Assembly (NCBI RefSeq): GCF_024699985.1
Contig: NZ_JAJONA010000001.1
Location: 4,656,501 to 4,720,500, forward strand
Direction: 5' to 3'
DNA from: Phenylobacterium sp. J367
GTDB taxonomy: Bacteria; Pseudomonadota; Alphaproteobacteria; Caulobacterales; Caulobacteraceae
Length of the DNA: 64,000 nucleotides
In this document: positions 48,089 through 58,082 of the stretch, piece by piece
Numbering within the stretch: the first letter of the stretch is position 1
Layout: each line of letters opens with the position of its first letter
The notes under the pieces: generated by a model
The model's input: the letters and a program-made list of their open reading frames with translations, nothing else
Told to the model about the DNA's origin: nothing
The model's database searches: none
Program-made: the position numbers and the translations under genes

Positions 48089-48552
48089 CAGTCTTCCCCG
48101 CCGAAGGTGGCGTCCACGGAGAGCGCGCCCTCCTCGTCCTTGATGACCGTCAGGTGGCGGGGCGTGACGCCATAGTCCTGCTGCAGCGCCGCAAGCCAGG
48201 GGAAGAAGCGGCTGGGCGCGACACCCGCCACCGCCACCTGCACGCCGCCCGCCGGGTCGGGCTGCAGCCGCGCCAGGACGAGCCCGGCGGCCTGGGCCGA
48301 GGCGTTCACCGCCTCGGCGGGCGGCAGGGTCTGGCGGGGCTTCGCCGAACCCAGGATCTTCAGGCGGGCCACGGCGCGATCGACGACGACGGCGTCGCGG
48401 CTGGCCTGGGCGTACCGACGCTCGGCCGCCGCCTTCGCCTCGGCGGCGGGCCGCCAGGCGCCGAACCACAGGAGGAAGGCCAGCAGGCCGACGCCCATGA
48501 CGATCAGCAGCCCCTGCTCCCGGCGGGTGCGGGTCTCGAACCAGGTCCTCAT
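48088..48552 (-). CDS. gspM: Type II secretion protein GspM
   Basis: This 154-residue inner-membrane protein has one anchor (GLLIVMGVGLLAFLLWFGAW) directly after a short cytoplasmic Arg-rich tail, then a helical stretch and a small ferredoxin-like periplasmic domain. GspM pairs with GspL in the assembly platform. The start shares ATGA with the gspL stop. Confidence 0.87.
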   Translation of the reverse strand: MRTWFETRTRREQGLLIVMGVGLLAFLLWFGAWRPAAEAKAAAERRYAQASRDAVVVDRAVARLKILGSAKPRQTLPPAEAVNASAQAAGLVLARLQPDPAGGVQVAVAGVAPSRFFPWLAALQQDYGVTPRHLTVIKDEEGALSVDATFGGED

Positions 48553-49657
48553 CGGCGCGCCCCCACGATGATGTCGGTGACGATCCGGCCGTCCGCTTCA
48601 CGCGTGGCTTCCTCGCGCGCGGTGACCCCGCCGCGGGCCAGGGCCGCCGCCAGCAGCTCCACGTCGGAATAGTTGGTGTGGCTGATCGTGGCCCTGAGGG
48701 TGCCGTCCGGCGCGGCCATCAGGCCCTCCGCCTGGGCCTGGTCGATGCCGGCCAGCGCCTGGAAGAGCTGGGCGGCGAGGCCCGCGGGGCCGCCGCCTGC
48801 GCCAAGCTCGGCCCGCTGCAGGGCGGCGTCGGCCTGGGCGGCGGGATCGGTGACCGCCGTCCCCTCCGGGAGGACCGTGGCGACACGCGCCGCGGCGCCC
48901 GCTCCAGGCGGTCGGCGGCGAGATTGAGGCGAACGGCCTCGGCGGCGTTCAGCAGGATCGGCGAGAGCAACAGCACCCCCGCCAGCGCGGCGGCCCGGAC
49001 GATGTCACGCCGCCCTGGCCGCTGGCCGTCGGCCGGGGCGAAGGGGCCCTGGCGCAGGTCGATGCCGGGCCGGGTCGCGCCCTCGGCCAGAAGCCGCTCG
49101 GCGGCCTCGCCCTCAGCGACCGCGGGCGGCGGCTGGAGCAGGGTCGCCAGCAGGTCCGGCTCGCAGGCCAGCGCCAGGCGACGACCGCGGACCGCGACGA
49201 GGTCGCCGATGCGGACCGCCACAGGCGTTCCGTCTTCCAGCTCCGGCAGCAGCATGTACTCGGGCACGACCCGTTCGACGGGGAGGCCATGGATGCGGGC
49301 CAAGTCCAGCCAGGCTCGCAGCCGGCTCTCCGCCATGGCGACGACCAGGCGATGACCGTCGTCCTCCAGCGGCCCCACCGCCACATGCAGCGGCTCGTCG
49401 GCGAACGCTGTCTCGTCGGCCAGCATCAGGGCCGCCGCGGCGCGGGCCTGGGCGTCGGACCTGGTCGGGAGCTGTAGCCAGCGGGCGACCGCGTCGACGC
49501 CGGGGACCACCAGGACGATGGCGGTCGCAGTGTCCGGCGCGCCAGCCGTCACCGGCTGTTCGCCGCGGCCGACCACGTCGCCAAAGGCGTCGAGGAGCAG
49601 GTAGGCGGGAGCGGCCTGAGGATCGGCCGGCGCGAAGACCAGGCGGGTGCGTCTCAT
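48549..49657 (-). CDS. gspL: Type II secretion protein GspL (one frameshift)
   Basis: Corrected length is 369 residues. The N-terminal cytoplasmic actin-like domain (RTRLVFAPADPQ, RLVVAMAESRLRAWL, VERVVPEYMLLP) docks GspE. One membrane segment (AAALAGVLLLSPILL) and a periplasmic GspL/GspM-like domain follow. A missing base at the CCC run 48898-48900 cuts off the periplasmic domain in the published frame; correction restores an end reading TDIIVGARR. Coupled to gspK and gspM by ATGA overlaps. Confidence 0.88.
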
Positions 49658-50619
49658 TCTTCGGGTCCCCAGCGGCGGGCGACGACGCGGATACGGCCGG
49701 CGGCGTCGCGGGCCAGCAGACTGGTGGTGACGGCCTCCGCATCGCCCAGCGTCACCTCGGTCTCCAGGCGGAACCAGTCGGAGCGGTCCTTGAGCTGGCT
49801 CGTGGCGGCCTGCGGGAAGGCGGCGGCCTGGATGACCGGAAGGCCGACGAAGTCCCCGATCGTCCACCCCGCCGCGGGCCGCGCCGCGATCAGCCGGCGC
49901 AGGGTCTCGGTCGCCGGCGGGGTCTCCGCCAGCATGGTGATGAGCACGGCCTTCTCCTCGGGCAGCGTGTTGACGTTGATCGGCGACAGGGCCGTGGTCG
50001 GGAGCGCGCAGACAAAGGGCCGAAGCCGGCGGTAGACCTCCGGCGTGAAGCCGCGGATCGCCCGCAGTTCGCTGGCTTCGGCGAGCGGGGCCGCGCCTGT
50101 GAGGTACGCTGGGTCCGAACCGCCATAGGACTCGTCCTCGGCCCCGCCGGCCTCCCGCAAGGGGTCGGTATCGAGCCAGTCGACCAAGGCGGCGGCCAGC
50201 ATTTCGCCCTCGCGGCGCCCGAGGCCCACGGCGACGGTGAGGTTGACGAACTGGCGCACGCCCTCGTCGTTGCGGCGCAGCGCCTCCGGCGCACCCTCGA
50301 CGACGCTGTTGAGGTTGAAACAGGCGGCCCCGTCGTCGATGCGGGCCTGGATCACGCCGCCGTCCACCGGGAAGCTGACGGTCCGTCCGCTCCAACCGCC
50401 GGCGGTGACGCCCGCCTGGGCCAGCCGGGCGATCTGGGCGCGGGCGAGCTGTTCGGCGCCCAGGGCGTACCAGCGGGCTTGGCCGACCGCCTCCGCATTG
50501 GCGGCGCGGCGGATCGCGAAGCGGATCTCCTCCAACACGCCGGCCGCCAGGGTCGCCATCACCGCCATCAGCAGCAGGACGGTGAGCAGCGCCACGCCCT
50601 GTTCATCCTTCCGCCTCAC
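49654..50619 (-). CDS. gspK: Type II secretion minor pseudopilin GspK
   Basis: This 321-residue protein has a prepilin-type N-terminus with the basic leader KDEQG followed by VALLTVLLLMAVMATLAAG. GspK is the large tip pseudopilin with an inserted alpha domain (VIQARIDDGAACFNLNSV, PINVNTLPEEKAVLITM). The GTG at 50619 overlaps the gspJ stop. An extra base in gspJ fuses the two in one frame, but they are separate genes. Confidence 0.9.
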   Translation of the reverse strand: MRRKDEQGVALLTVLLLMAVMATLAAGVLEEIRFAIRRAANAEAVGQARWYALGAEQLARAQIARLAQAGVTAGGWSGRTVSFPVDGGVIQARIDDGAACFNLNSVVEGAPEALRRNDEGVRQFVNLTVAVGLGRREGEMLAAALVDWLDTDPLREAGGAEDESYGGSDPAYLTGAAPLAEASELRAIRGFTPEVYRRLRPFVCALPTTALSPINVNTLPEEKAVLITMLAETPPATETLRRLIAARPAAGWTIGDFVGLPVIQAAAFPQAATSQLKDRSDWFRLETEVTLGDAEAVTTSLLARDAAGRIRVVARRWGPEE

Positions 50620-51204
50620 CCCGCCTCTCCCGTGACCACGAAGGCCTGCGAGACCGCGCCATAGTCGTCGAGCGTCAGGTCGAGGCGCATGGCCCTGCGG
50701 CAGCGGCTGATGGGTTCCATTGGGCAGGGTCTCCAGCCACTGGCCGCCGACCCGGAAGGCCACATGGGCCTCGCGGACGCCGGTCAACAGCACCTGCGGC
50801 GGGCGCCAGGCGGCGCCGTCCAGCGCCGCGCGGCTGCGGCGCTCCAGACGCCCGTCGGCCAGCCGATACTCCACGGCCTGCAACGAGGCGCGTGGCGCTG
50901 CGTCGGGATTGTCCCAGCCGCGCCGGACGAGTTGCAGGAGCGGCCCGCCCACCGCCTGTTCGCCGCCGGCCAGGTTGCGGCTGGACGGCCGCCCGTCCTC
51001 GTCCCGCGTGCGCCGGGCCGCCGCCTGGGCGAGGTCGGCCTTCAGCGCAGAGCGGGCGCGCTGCAGCTCGCCCAGCCGATGGCTGCGGGCGCGCACGACC
51101 TGCTGGTTGTCCAGGCTGAAACTGAGGATGCTGACGCCCGCGGCCGCCACCAGGCCGAAGATCAGCAGGGCGACCATCATCTCGACGAGGGTGAAGCCCT
51201 TCAT
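50616..51204 (-). CDS. gspJ: Type II secretion minor pseudopilin GspJ (one frameshift)
   Basis: Corrected length is 195 residues. The N-terminus MKGFTLVEMMVALLIFGLVA is a class III prepilin signal with Glu5 after the cleaved glycine. One extra base at the CCC run 50693-50695 (after NGTHQPLPQ) removes the stop and joins gspJ to gspK. Correction gives the tail AFVVTGEAG and a TGA at 50616. Confidence 0.88.
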
Positions 51205-51560
51205 GGAACGCCCCGGAAGACGGTGACCTCGCCGGCGGTCCGGCCGCCGCGCGGCGCCACGCGCACGTCGATCAGCAGGACGCCGGGATCGGTGGTCCGG
51301 CTCACGGCGCGCGTCCAGCGCCAGGTCTGGCCGCCCAGGCTCGCCTCGCCGCCCTCTTCGCCGAGCGCCGGGGCGACGGGCGCGGTCAGGGCCTCCACGG
51401 CCTCGTTCTCGGCGACGACGCCGGCGAAGAACCGGTCCTCCACGGCGGTCGCCTGCCGCGTGCTCTCGCCGGCCAGATTGAGCAGCGCCAGCGCGCCAAG
51501 GCTCAGCACGGCCAGCGCCACCAGCATCTCCAGGAGGGTGAAGCCCTGCTCAGCGCGCAT
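51201..51560 (-). CDS. gspI: Type II secretion minor pseudopilin GspI
   Basis: This 119-residue protein begins with prepilin leader MRAEQG followed by FTLLEMLVALAVLSLGALAL and has a C-terminal GspI domain (RTTDPGVLLIDVRVAP). It nucleates the tip complex with GspJ and GspK. It overlaps gspJ by ATGA and gspH by 11 bases. Confidence 0.88.
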   Translation of the reverse strand: MRAEQGFTLLEMLVALAVLSLGALALLNLAGESTRQATAVEDRFFAGVVAENEAVEALTAPVAPALGEEGGEASLGGQTWRWTRAVSRTTDPGVLLIDVRVAPRGGRTAGEVTVFRGVP

Positions 51561-52029
51561 CGACCCTCACCTCGCCCTGGGCGTCCACGACGACCGATAG
51601 GTTCGACCGGCGGTTCGCCAGCCGGATGGCGGCGGGCTCGGCAGCGCCGGTGGAGTCGAAGCGCACGGCCGTGCGGCCATCGGCGCTGTCCACCGCCACG
51701 GTCAGGCCCTCCGGCCAATGGCCGGGGCGGAATGGGCCGCCGTCCAGCGCCGTCCAGGCGCCGCGGCGCTGCTCGCGGAACGACCAGCCCTGGCCGTCGA
51801 ACGCCATCTCCACCGGCCGGTTGGCGGTCAGCGCCGCCTCCCGCGCGTGCGTCAGCCGCCCGGCCAGCCGTTCGGCCTCGTCGGAGAGCCTGGGCTCCCG
51901 ATCGGGCACGGTCAGCAGGATGGCCGCCGTCAGCAGCGCCATGACCAACATCGCGACCATCACCTCCACGAGGGTGAAGCCGCGCTCGCCTGCGGGCCTA
52001 CAGGGTCCAGTTGCCGATGTCGGCGTCAT
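51550..52029 (-). CDS. gspH: Type II secretion minor pseudopilin GspH
   Basis: This 159-residue protein has the cleavage site ERG before FTLVEVMVAMLVMALLTAAI and a GspH domain (RLAGRLTHAREAALTANRPVEM, VRFDSTGA). The only in-frame ATG (52029) lies inside the end of gspG and gives a leader of about 17 residues, longer than usual. A non-ATG start nearer the site is possible. Confidence 0.83.
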   Translation of the reverse strand: MTPTSATGPCRPAGERGFTLVEVMVAMLVMALLTAAILLTVPDREPRLSDEAERLAGRLTHAREAALTANRPVEMAFDGQGWSFREQRRGAWTALDGGPFRPGHWPEGLTVAVDSADGRTAVRFDSTGAAEPAAIRLANRRSNLSVVVDAQGEVRVDAR

Positions 52030-52448
52030 CGCCCTCGCCGCCCTTCTGGCCGTCGGCACCGGCGGACCAGACGTCGAAGCGCCCGTGTTCGCCCGGATAG
52101 CTGTACTGATAGGCGTTGCCCCAGGGATCCTTCGGCAGGCGGCGCACATAGCCGCCCTCGCGGTAGCGGTCGGGCCGCGCCAGGCCGGCCGGCGGGGGAG
52201 ACCAGGGCCGGCAGCCCCTGTTCGGTGGTCGGGAAGGCCAGGTTCTCCAGCCGGTAGCTCTCCACCGCCTGCTCCAGCACTGCGACGTCGGCGCGGGCCT
52301 TCTCCTTCATGGCGCGATCCTGGCTCGGCAGGACGTTGATCATCACCACCGTCGCCAGCAGGCCGATGATGACGATCACCACCATGACCTCGATGAGGGT
52401 GAAACCGGCCTCGGAGCGGTGTCGGGGGGATAGGCGAATGTCGGTCAT
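51998..52448 (-). CDS. gspG: Type II secretion major pseudopilin GspG (one frameshift)
   Basis: Corrected length is 149 residues. The leader ends SEAG, then FTLIEVMVVIVIIGLLATVV. The canonical GspG body follows: ALEQAV-like AVLEQAVESYRLEN, FPTTEQGLPALV, and in the restored frame DPWGNAYQYSYPGEHG and DVWSAGADG. One extra base in the five-G run 52194-52198 spoils the C-terminal calcium-loop region in the published frame. It forms the pseudopilus shaft. Confidence 0.9.
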
Positions 52449-52459
52449 GGGCTCGGGTC

Positions 52460-53675
52460 TCAGCGGTACGAGAGGGTGTTGATCTGCAGGATGGGCAGCA
52501 GGATCGAGAGGACGATCACCGTCACGATCAGGCCCATGACGATGATGATCGCCGGCTCCAGCAGGCTCATGGCCACCTGGATGACGGCGCCCACCTCGCG
52601 CTCCAGGTATTCGGCCGCGCGGGCCAGCATGACGTCGACGCGGCCGGCGTTCTCGCCGCTGGCGGCCATGTAGAGCAGGATCGGCGGGAAGACCGCCGCG
52701 CGGCGCATGGCCCCCGAGAGGCTGCCCCCTTCGCGGACGGTGGTGGCCATCTCCTCGACGGCGGCGCGCAGTGCGCGGTTGTTGACGGTCGGCGCGGTGA
52801 GCCTCAGCCCCTCCAGGACCGGCACGCCGGACGCGATCATCGTGGCCAGCGTCCGCGCCAGCCGGGCGGCGGCGAGATCGCGCAGAAGCTTGCCGAGGAA
52901 CGGGGCGCGCAGCAGGCGCTCGTCGAAGGCCCGCCGGAAGCCCGGACGCCGCATCGCCTGGACGAAGGCCACGCCCGCGACCAGCAGGAGAAGCAGGACC
53001 AGCCAGCCCCAGCCACGCGTGAAATCCGAGAGCGCGATGACCGCCTGGGTGAGCCAGGGCAGCCGCTGGCCCATGCTGTCGAACTGCTCGACCACGCGCG
53101 GCACGACGAAGGTGATCAGCGCCCCGACCACCGAGAGGGCGGTCACGGCCAACGCGGCGGGATAGACGAGCGCCACCAGCAGCTTCGAGCGGGCTTCCTC
53201 GTCGCGCTCCAGAAGGTCGGCCAGGCGCTCGAGAATCTCCGGCAGGGGCGCCCGAGCTTTCTCCCGCCGCGACCATGGCGCGGTAGAGCCGCGGGAAGGC
53301 TTCGCCCTGCCGGCCCATGGCGTCTGAAAGGCGATAGCCCTCCAGAACGCCGGCATGGGTGGCGTTGAGCACGCGCCGCACCGCCGGCCGTTCCGCCTGA
53401 AGGGCGAGCGTCCTGAGCGCCTCCTCCATGGGGGCGACGGCGATCAGGGTGGCGAGCTGGCGGGTGATCAGCGCGAGCTGGCGCGGGCCCAGCCGGTCGG
53501 GGATCAGCCGGCGCAGCCACGAGGCGCTCGCGCCCTCGGCGGCGGGCTTGAGGCGCACCGGGACGAGCCTGCGGCCCTGGAGCTCCTCGCGGGCGGCCCG
53601 CTCGCTGGCCGCCTCGACCACGCCCTGGCGGGTTCGGCCGCCGGCGTCGAGGGCGACGTACTCAAAGGCCGACAT
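52460..53675 (-). CDS. gspF: Type II secretion inner-membrane platform protein GspF (one frameshift)
   Basis: Corrected length is 404 residues. The N-terminus FEYVALDAGGRTRQGVVEA, the first T2SSF domain (RQLALITRQLATLIAVAPM), three membrane helices and the second T2SSF domain (ARLARTLATMIASGVPVLEGL) are all present. One extra base in the GGGG run 53245-53248 interrupts ESSGALPEILERLADLL. Its start overlaps the gspE end by 14 bases. Confidence 0.9.
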
Positions 53676-55149
53676 GGGCGCCGGCCTCCTGAGCGGTCTC
53701 CTGGCGGGCGACGCGCAGCGCTTCCTCGAGGGTCGTGATCCCCTCGGCGACATAGCGGCGGGCCTCGGCCTGCAGCATCCCGCCGCCCGCGAACGCCGCC
53801 GTGGCGATGGCCGCCTCGTCGGCCTCCTCGCCGATCAGCCGCCGGATCCGGTCGTCGACCCGCAAGGCCTCGTAGATCCCCACGCGGCCGACGTAGCCGG
53901 TGTTGGCGCATTCGCTGCAGCCCACAGCCCGGAAGATGGTCTCGCCGACCTTCAGCCCGCCGAGCCTCGCGACCGCGGCGTCGGCGGGTTCAGCCCTGTG
54001 GCAGCTCGGACAGAGCCGGCGCACGAGCCGCTGGGCGACGATGCACCGCAGCGTCGACGCCAGCAGAAACGGCTCCACTCCCATGTCCCTCAGACGGGTG
54101 ATCGCGCCGGCCGCATCGTTGGTGTGCACCGTCGAGAGCACGAGGTGGCCGGTGAGGCTGGCCTGCACTGCGATCTGGGCCGTCTCCACGTCGCGGATCT
54201 CGCCCACCATCACCACGTCCGGATCCTGGCGCAGGACGGCGCGGAGGCCGGCGGCGAAGGTCATGCCGACCCTGGCGTTCACCTGGGTCTGGCCCAGGCC
54301 CGGGATCGCGTATTCGACCGGGTCCTCGATGGTCAGGATGTTGCGGGTGGCGTCGTTCAACAGGGCGAGGCCCGCGTAGAGGCTGGTGGTCTTGCCCGAG
54401 CCCGTCGGCCCGGTGACGAGGATGATGCCGTTCGGCTCCGCGAGCGCGCCGCGGAACACCTCGAAGGCGCGCGGCGACATGCCGAGATCCTCCAGCCCGA
54501 GCTGCGCCTGGCCCTGGTCGAGGATGCGCATCACCACCCGCTCCCCGGCCCGGGCCGGCAGGGTCGAGACCCGCACATCGAGCGAACGGCCGCCGAGCGT
54601 CAGGGATATGCGGCCGTCCTGCGGCACGCGCTTCTCGGCGATGTCGAGCCTCGCCATCACCTTCACCCGGCTGACCAGCAACGGCGCGATCCGCGGCCCG
54701 AGGTTCAGGACCTCCTTCAGCACGCCGTCGACCCGCAGTCGGACGACCAGGGCGTCCTCGAAGGGCTCGATGTGGACGTCGGAGGCGCCCTGCCGCACGG
54801 CCTCGGCGATGACGCCATTGATCAGGCGGATGATCGGGGCGTCGTCCTGGGCGTCCAGCAGGTCGGCGGCGGCCGGCAGCTCGTCGGCCAGGCTGTCGAG
54901 GCCGGATGACAGGTCGAGGTCGTCGGCCGGCGCGCCAAGCCCTTCCCCCGCGTAGGTCTCGGAGAGCCGGCGCTCGAAGGCGCTGCGGCTCAGCGCCTCG
55001 ACACGGATCGGCGTGCGCAGCGCGCGCCGCGCTTCCACCAGCGCCAGCGGATCCGCGCCTTCGCGCAAGCCGACGACGGAGACCTCTCCGTCCTCCAGCA
55101 GGACGACCCCGTGCTTCTTGGCGAAGGCGTAGGCGAGCGGCCGGGTCAT
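53662..55149 (-). CDS. gspE: Type II secretion ATPase GspE
   Basis: This intact 495-residue cytoplasmic motor has an N1E/N2E region with SDVHIEP-type QGASDVHIEPF (120-129), Walker A GPTGSGKTT (247-255), the Asp box TIEDPVEY, Walker B with MVGEIRD (315-320), a His box and the C-terminal zinc motif CPSC (380-383) with CSEC (411-414). It powers pseudopilus assembly. Its ATG is coupled to the gspD stop. Confidence 0.95.
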   Translation of the reverse strand: MTRPLAYAFAKKHGVVLLEDGEVSVVGLREGADPLALVEARRALRTPIRVEALSRSAFERRLSETYAGEGLGAPADDLDLSSGLDSLADELPAAADLLDAQDDAPIIRLINGVIAEAVRQGASDVHIEPFEDALVVRLRVDGVLKEVLNLGPRIAPLLVSRVKVMARLDIAEKRVPQDGRISLTLGGRSLDVRVSTLPARAGERVVMRILDQGQAQLGLEDLGMSPRAFEVFRGALAEPNGIILVTGPTGSGKTTSLYAGLALLNDATRNILTIEDPVEYAIPGLGQTQVNARVGMTFAAGLRAVLRQDPDVVMVGEIRDVETAQIAVQASLTGHLVLSTVHTNDAAGAITRLRDMGVEPFLLASTLRCIVAQRLVRRLCPSCHRAEPADAAVARLGGLKVGETIFRAVGCSECANTGYVGRVGIYEALRVDDRIRRLIGEEADEAAIATAAFAGGGMLQAEARRYVAEGITTLEEALRVARQETAQEAGAHVGL

Positions 55150-57166
55150 GGGGCGGCGGCCGGCGCGGGCGGCGCGTAGCGCGGCGGCTCGACCTGCAGG
55201 TACTCGCGCACGACCCGCTCGAGCTCCGCCTGCCGGGCCGGATTGCGGGCCATCTGCTGGCCGACGATGAAGTCGTACTTCGGCCCGGTGACGTAGCGGG
55301 CGTCGGCGGCGTTGCGCACGATCTTCGGCCGGATGAACACCATCAGGTTGCGCTTGGTCTGCTGGCGGCCGGTGCTGCGGAACAGGTTGCCGACCACCGG
55401 GATGTCGCCGAGCAGCGGCGTGCGCTCGTCCGTCTGCGCCTCGTTGTGGTCGAGCAGGCCGCCCAGCACGACGATCTGGCCGTCGTCGACGTTCACCGTC
55501 GTCTCGATCTCCCGCTTGTTCAGCACCACGTCGCCCACCGAGGTGGAGAGGCCGCCCGCGATGCTGGAGACCTCCTGGCGGAGCGTCAGGGTGACCGTGC
55601 CGCCGGCGTTGATCTGCGGGGTCACCTCGAGCTGCACGCCGACGTTCTGGCGCGCCGTCGTGCGGAACGGGTTGGTGTTGGAATCCGCCAGCACCTCGCC
55701 GGTGGTCACCGGCACCTCCTGGCCGACGAGGATCGTCGCGGCCTGGTTGTCGAGAGTCATGATCGAGGGCGTCGAGAGCAGGTTAGAGTGGGTGTCGCTC
55801 TTCACCGCATTGATGATGAAGCCGAACAGCAGGTCCCCGCTCTGGCCCGCGCCGCCGAGCAGCAGGCCGTTGGTCGCGAGCAGCGAGCTTGCCGCCGCCG
55901 CCCGGAGCTGGGCCAGGAGGGGGAGTCCTCCGGCAGGTTCTTCTCGCCGGCCGCCGCGCCCAGCAGGGCGGTCATGTTCGGCTGGGCGTTGGAATAGCCG
56001 GTGCTGGCGAAGGGGATTGCCGAGCCGTTCGCGCCCGCCAGCGCGAACTGGCTGGAGAGCTTCTTGGCCGCGTCGTCGGAGACCTCCACGACGATGGCCT
56101 CGACCAGAACCTGTTGCCGGCGAACGTCGAGTTGGCGGATCACCTCGGCCAGCATCCGCTGGGTGTCGGGATCGGCGGCGATGATGATCGAGTTGGTGCC
56201 GGGATAGCGGGCGATGTTGGCCCGCGAGGCGCCGGCCGGCGTGGCGGCGGGCGTAGCGGTCGACGCCTCGCCCTGCGTCGCATTTCGCGCCGGCGTCGCC
56301 GTCTGGGGGGCTGAGGGCGTCTGGCCGACGAGTTGCTGCAGGACCGGCACGAGCTGTTCGGCGCTCGCGTGCTGCAGGGTCACCACCCGGACGTCTCCCG
56401 CCGTCTCGGCCCGGCGGTCGAGGTCGGCGGCGAGGGCCAGCAGCGGCCGCACGGCGTCGGCGTCGCCCCGCAGGAGGATCGAATTGCTGCTCTCCACGAC
56501 CACGATGGAGACCACACCGTTGCGCGCCTGCGGGTCGGCGCCCGGCGGCTTCAGCAGGTCGTTGAGCACGCCGGCGATCTCGCGCGCCGAGGACGACCTG
56601 AGGGTGACCGTCTGGGTGATCCCGCGATCCTCGTCGATCTGGGCGATCAGGCCCCGGATGCGGCGCAGGTTGTCGCCATAGTCGGCGACCAGCAGGAGGT
56701 TGCCGCGTGCGATCGGCACGACGGCGCCCTGCCGCCCGACCAGCGGCTTCAGGGTCTCGGCGGCGGACGCCGCGTCGAGGTTCCGCAGGCGGATCACCTG
56801 GGTCGCAAAGCCGTAGCCGGCCTGGGCGCCGAGCGTCGCCGGCTGCTGGGCCGCGCCCTCCTCCGGCTGGATGCGGTAGGCCCCGGCGCCCGTCGGCACG
56901 GCGACGAGGCTGTTGGCCCTGAGCGTGGACATCAGCACGTCGAGCAGCTCAGTCCGGTTCAGGGGCTCCTGGCTGACGACGCTCACCTTTCCCTGCACGC
57001 GGGGGTCGATGATGAAGGTCCGGCCGGTGGCGCGGGCCACGTCCTGGATGAACACCCGGATGTCGGCGTCCTGCAGGTTCAGCACCTGCTCCTGCGCCAG
57101 CGCCGGCGCGGGCAGGTGCATAGCGGCCGTGGTCGCCATCAGGACGAGGGAGAGCAGCTTCTTCAC
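55146..57166 (-). CDS. gspD: Type II secretion secretin GspD (one frameshift)
   Basis: Corrected length is 673 residues. It has a signal peptide ending APALAQ, N0 domain (VLNLQDADIRVFIQDVAR), three N-domain repeats, then the secretin barrel (VTTGEVLADSNT, VGVQLEVTPQINAGGTVTL, VVLGGLLDHNEAQTDERTPLLGDIPVVGNLF). One base is missing in the five-G run 55919-55923 just before the barrel. The GTG at 57166 overlaps the gspC stop (GTGA). It forms the outer-membrane channel. Confidence 0.93.
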
Positions 57167-57973
57167 TTGGGCGACATCCGGACACGCGTGGTCATGGTCT
57201 GGCCGCCGCGCTCGAAGCGGATCTCGGCGGAGGTAGAGGCGGCGAGGGTCTGGGGCAGCTCGCTGACGCGCTCCGGCGTCAGCACGACGCCGTCGACGGC
57301 GAGGAGCACGTCCCCCTGGCGCAGGCCGGCCTGGGCCAGCACGTCCGACCCGCCGCGCGGGAAGATGGTGTAGCCGGCGGGCTGGCCATCCTGCAGGCGC
57401 GGCACGAGTGTCGTCTGGCCCAGGAGCCGCCGGGGGGTCGATCGAGGCGCCCGAGGCGGGCGTCTCCAGTGGCGCGGAGGACAGGGCGGGCGGAGCCGGC
57501 GCCGCGCCTGCCTGCGGGGTCGGGAAGCCGACGCGCTGGCGCGCGGCGCCGCGGGCGAGGATCACATGGTCGGCACCCACGGCCGCCAGGGTCACGCCGG
57601 GCGAGAATTCCTCCCCGACCGTCACGGACCGCTGCGGCCCGCCGTCGGCGGCCAGGATGGCGGAGCCCTTGCCGCCGACGCCGGCGCGGACGCCGTAGAG
57701 GACGACCCCGCCGCTGCTCCCCTCGCCCGCCGCTGGCGCTGTGGCGGCCGACCCCCGGAAGAACGGGTCAAAGCTGGCGAGGATCGAGAGGTCGGCGGCC
57801 GGGCGGGCCGGCGCCGGCGCGGGCTGGGCCGCGCCGAATGGCCCGAGCGGCGTCGCGAGGGCCCAGACCAGCCGCGCGACCTGTACCGCGAGCAGGACGG
57901 CGAGGCCGACCTCGATCGCCGCAAGCAGCGCCCGCGGCCGAACCGCGCGAAGGCTATCCAACGTCAGCTTCAA
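57163..57973 (-). CDS. gspC: Type II secretion protein GspC (one frameshift)
   Basis: Corrected length is 269 residues. One membrane anchor (LAAIEVGLAVLLAVQVARLVW), then the homology region (VVLYGVRAGVGGKGSAILA) that contacts the secretin, then a C-terminal PDZ-like domain (GYTIFPRGGSDVLAQAGLR, GDVLLAVDG). One extra base in the six-G run 57432-57437 breaks the frame. It is the first gene of a 12-gene operon; a PHO-box-like triple repeat lies upstream. Confidence 0.9.
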
Positions 57974-58039
57974 CCTGTCCCCCGTGGCCGCCAGGCGGGC
58001 GGCGACGGGGGACTCTTGGCGGAGGAAGCCGACGTTCCG

Positions 58040-58068
58040 GTGACGCTTAGATGAAGCTAACGTGACAC
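58040..58068 (-). promoter_or_regulatory. PHO-box-like triple repeat upstream of gspC
   Basis: The minus strand reads GTGTCAC, GCTTCAT, GCGTCAC with 4-base spacers (plus-strand starts 58062, 58051 and 58040, exact 11-base period). The first unit matches 6 of 7 positions of CTGTCAY, the others 4-5. It lies 67-95 bases before the gspC start. Confidence 0.5.
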
Positions 58069-58082
58069 TCGTCGCGAGCGCG

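Noticed and set aside
49654..51204. A fused GspJ-GspK protein of 516 residues
   Set aside because: One extra base at 50693-50695 removes the gspJ stop. The standard two genes with a GTGA overlap are restored by correction.
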